Shown: positions 7,462 to 8,391 of the stretch, piece after piece
Position numbering within the stretch: the first letter of the stretch is position 1
Layout of the letters: each line of letters starts with the position of its first letter
Assembly (NCBI GenBank): GCA_025963615.1
Contig: JAOQAL010000656.1
Coordinates: 1 to 8,391 of the forward strand
Length of the DNA stretch: 8,391 nt
Source: Chitinophagaceae bacterium
Lineage (GTDB): Bacteria > Bacteroidota > Bacteroidia > Chitinophagales > Chitinophagaceae
Reading direction: 5' to 3'
Position numbers and translations under genes: made by a program
Notes under the pieces: model-generated
Database searches by the model: none
What the model was told of the DNA's origin: nothing
What the model saw: the letters and a program-made list of their open reading frames with translations, nothing else

Positions 7462-7490
7462 ATAAAAAAGCTCCGGGAATACCCGAAGCT
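7462..7490 (-). terminator. Intrinsic terminator between rpmH and rnpA
   Basis: On the minus strand AGCTTCGGG (7490-7482) pairs with CCCGGAGCT (7477-7469) with one T-G pair and a four-base loop TATT, followed directly by a T-run (7468-7464). It lies about 45 bp after the rpmH stop and 20 bp before the rnpA start. It should cut most rpmH transcription, letting only part pass into rnpA-yidD. Confidence 0.72.
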
Positions 7491-7535
7491 ACAATTATAT
7501 AAATGTTCCTGACGCACCGCTTGATGCGGGGATTT

Positions 7536-7691
7536 CTATTTTAATTTACTTTCATCAGATACAGACAGTTTCCTGCGACCCTTTGCCCGGCGGCTTGCCA
7601 GTACTTTGCGCCCATTAGCTGTTTGCATACGCTTACGAAAACCATGAACAGATTTGCGTCGGCGGCGATGAGGTTGAAATGTACGTTTCAT
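7536..7691 (-). CDS. rpmH: 50S ribosomal protein L34 (51 aa)
   Basis: Small, strongly basic protein of the large ribosomal subunit. The translation starts [20 protein letters not shown] and continues with [20 protein letters not shown], the L34 signature in the expected order. Total length 51 residues with an acidic-containing tail (SVSDESKLK), typical for Bacteroidota. The ATG is at 7691; the stop TAG is at 7538-7536. It is first in the rpmH-rnpA-yidD cluster and is followed by an intrinsic terminator. The upstream gap (7692-7880) contains a candidate promoter box and a hairpin that may lie in its leader. Confidence 0.96.
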   Translation of the reverse strand: MKRTFQPHRRRRKSVHGFRKRMQTANGRKVLASRRAKGRRKLSVSDESKLK

Positions 7692-7716
7692 AATCTTTTA
7701 CTTTTTTCACGTTTTA

Positions 7717-7742
7717 CCCGCCGAAGCTTTAGCAAAGGCAGG
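7717..7742 (-). promoter_or_regulatory. Hairpin in the probable rpmH leader
   Basis: On the minus strand CCTGCC (7742-7737) can pair with GGCGGG (7722-7717) with one T-G pair, enclosing a short GCTAAAGC palindrome. It lies 26 bp before the rpmH ATG. It may influence L34 translation, but no known leader motif is recognised. Confidence 0.3.
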
Positions 7743-7809
7743 TTTTGAATTTGACATCCCGGTTTCAATTTTCAACAGGTCACCACACCCGTTGTTTGTG
7801 AAAGGACGG

Positions 7810-7817
7810 CAAAGGTA
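7810..7817 (-). promoter_or_regulatory. Candidate -7 box for rpmH
   Basis: The minus strand reads TACCTTTG, an exact fit to TAnnTTTG, which would give a leader of about 115 nt for rpmH. A -33 TTTG at proper spacing is not visible. Confidence 0.35.
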
Positions 7818-7852
7818 AGGGAACAAAGCCAGAAGTTGGGAGACCGGCGACA

Positions 7853-7869
7853 AAAAATCTATGATTTTT
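7853..7869 (-). terminator. Weak A/T hairpin after murI
   Basis: AAAAATC (7853-7859) and GATTTTT (7863-7869) form a perfect seven-pair stem with a three-base loop, 11 bp past the murI stop codon on the minus strand, with T residues following. The stem is A/T-only apart from one pair, so termination would be weak. Confidence 0.28.
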
Positions 7870-7880
7870 AGGAACTTTTG

Positions 7881-8391
7881 TCAACCGAGATCCAGATGTT
7901 TTGATTGTACCGGCTGGCCAAAGAAAATAGTGGCATGATTATCAAAATCTTCTGTAGAATCCGTAGTATAAAAAACCCGTTGCCGATTCTTGCTGCATTT
8001 ATTCTCCATTTCGGGATGACGTTGCAGGTAGTCCCTAAGGCTGGCGGCAACGATCTCTCCCTGCGAAATCAGTTTGACACCGATCGGCAGGTATTCTTCA
8101 ATTTTATCTTTCAACAAAGGATAATGGGTGCAGGCCAGCAAAATCACGTCAATTTTCGGTTCGGTCTTAAAAATACAGGCCAGATTTTTTCTCACAAAAA
8201 AATCGGCTCCATGGCCGTCGGATTCATTATTTTCCACCAGGGGCACCCACATGGGGCATGCTTCCTGGTACACGGTAAGGTCCGGGAAAAATTTCTTTAT
8301 CTCCATTGGATATGAACCTGAGAGCACGGTTCCATTGGTGGCTAAAACACCTACGCAACCGCTTTCGGTGTGGTTGCCGATTATTTCCGTG
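7881..8391 (-). CDS. murI: Glutamate racemase, C-terminal part (truncated by window edge)
   Basis: Cytoplasmic enzyme that converts L-glutamate to D-glutamate for peptidoglycan. Only the last 169 or so residues are in the window; the N-terminal region with the first catalytic Cys lies beyond the right edge. Visible parts are GVLATNGTVLSGSYPMEIKK, typical of the domain junction, then CPMWVPLVE, and LLACTHYPLL, which carries the second catalytic Cys and the following conserved Thr-His. The frame is open through the edge at 8391, with no stop. The stop TGA is at 7883-7881. The tail after the catalytic region (about 50 residues, ending in SKHLDLG) fits the Bacteroidota type. It lies 189 bp upstream of rpmH on the same strand, but a promoter box in the gap suggests separate transcription. 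Confidence 0.92.
   Translation of the reverse strand, partial: TEIIGNHTESGCVGVLATNGTVLSGSYPMEIKKFFPDLTVYQEACPMWVPLVENNESDGHGADFFVRKNLACIFKTEPKIDVILLACTHYPLLKDKIEEYLPIGVKLISQGEIVAASLRDYLQRHPEMENKCSKNRQRVFYTTDSTEDFDNHATIFFGQPVQSKHLDLG

Overview
The window reads as a chromosomal segment of a Bacteroidota bacterium, most likely from the Chitinophagaceae or a close relative. The phylum call rests on several things: genes without clear Shine-Dalgarno sequences, boxes of the TAnnTTTG type upstream of several starts, a rpmH-rnpA-yidD cluster with no dnaA beside it in view, a twin-arginine Gfo/Idh/MocA oxidoreductase of a type common in this phylum, and gaps full of short palindromic and ACGCAAAG-type repeats. 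The family-level call is an inference from overall similarity and is not proven.

Layout. Positions 1-579 have no gene and hold a dense mosaic of small hairpins. A minus-strand Tat-type Gfo/Idh/MocA oxidoreductase occupies 580-1947. Positions 1948-2584 are again without a supported gene and contain two 140-bp direct repeats plus a fragment of a third. A small plus-strand orphan ORF (2585-2791) converges on a minus-strand PfkB-family sugar or nucleoside kinase (2897-3820). A divergent intergenic region with candidate promoters and a perfect inverted repeat separates the kinase from a plus-strand TetR regulator (4093-4686). The regulator is followed 68 bp later by a PaaE-like FAD/NAD/2Fe-2S reductase (4755-5828). 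A plus-strand Fe/Mn superoxide dismutase (6122-6721) follows and ends in a heptanucleotide tandem repeat. The rest is minus-strand: rpmH (7536-7691), rnpA (7020-7442, GTG start) and yidD (6815-7045, overlapping rnpA), with murI entering from the right edge (7881 to beyond 8391).

How the genes fit together. rpmH, rnpA and yidD form the conserved cluster of ribosomal protein L34, RNase P protein and membrane-protein-insertion factor. A good intrinsic terminator lies between rpmH and rnpA, so L34 is probably made in excess of RnpA. The TetR gene and the reductase look like a regulator-target pair resembling phenylacetyl-CoA epoxidase control, but the epoxidase subunits paaABCD are not in the window. 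Apart from this pair the genes are mostly housekeeping or standalone metabolism. I found no CRISPR array, transposase, tRNA or rRNA gene, and no convincing new multi-gene system. The most unusual content is the repeat structure in the two large gaps.
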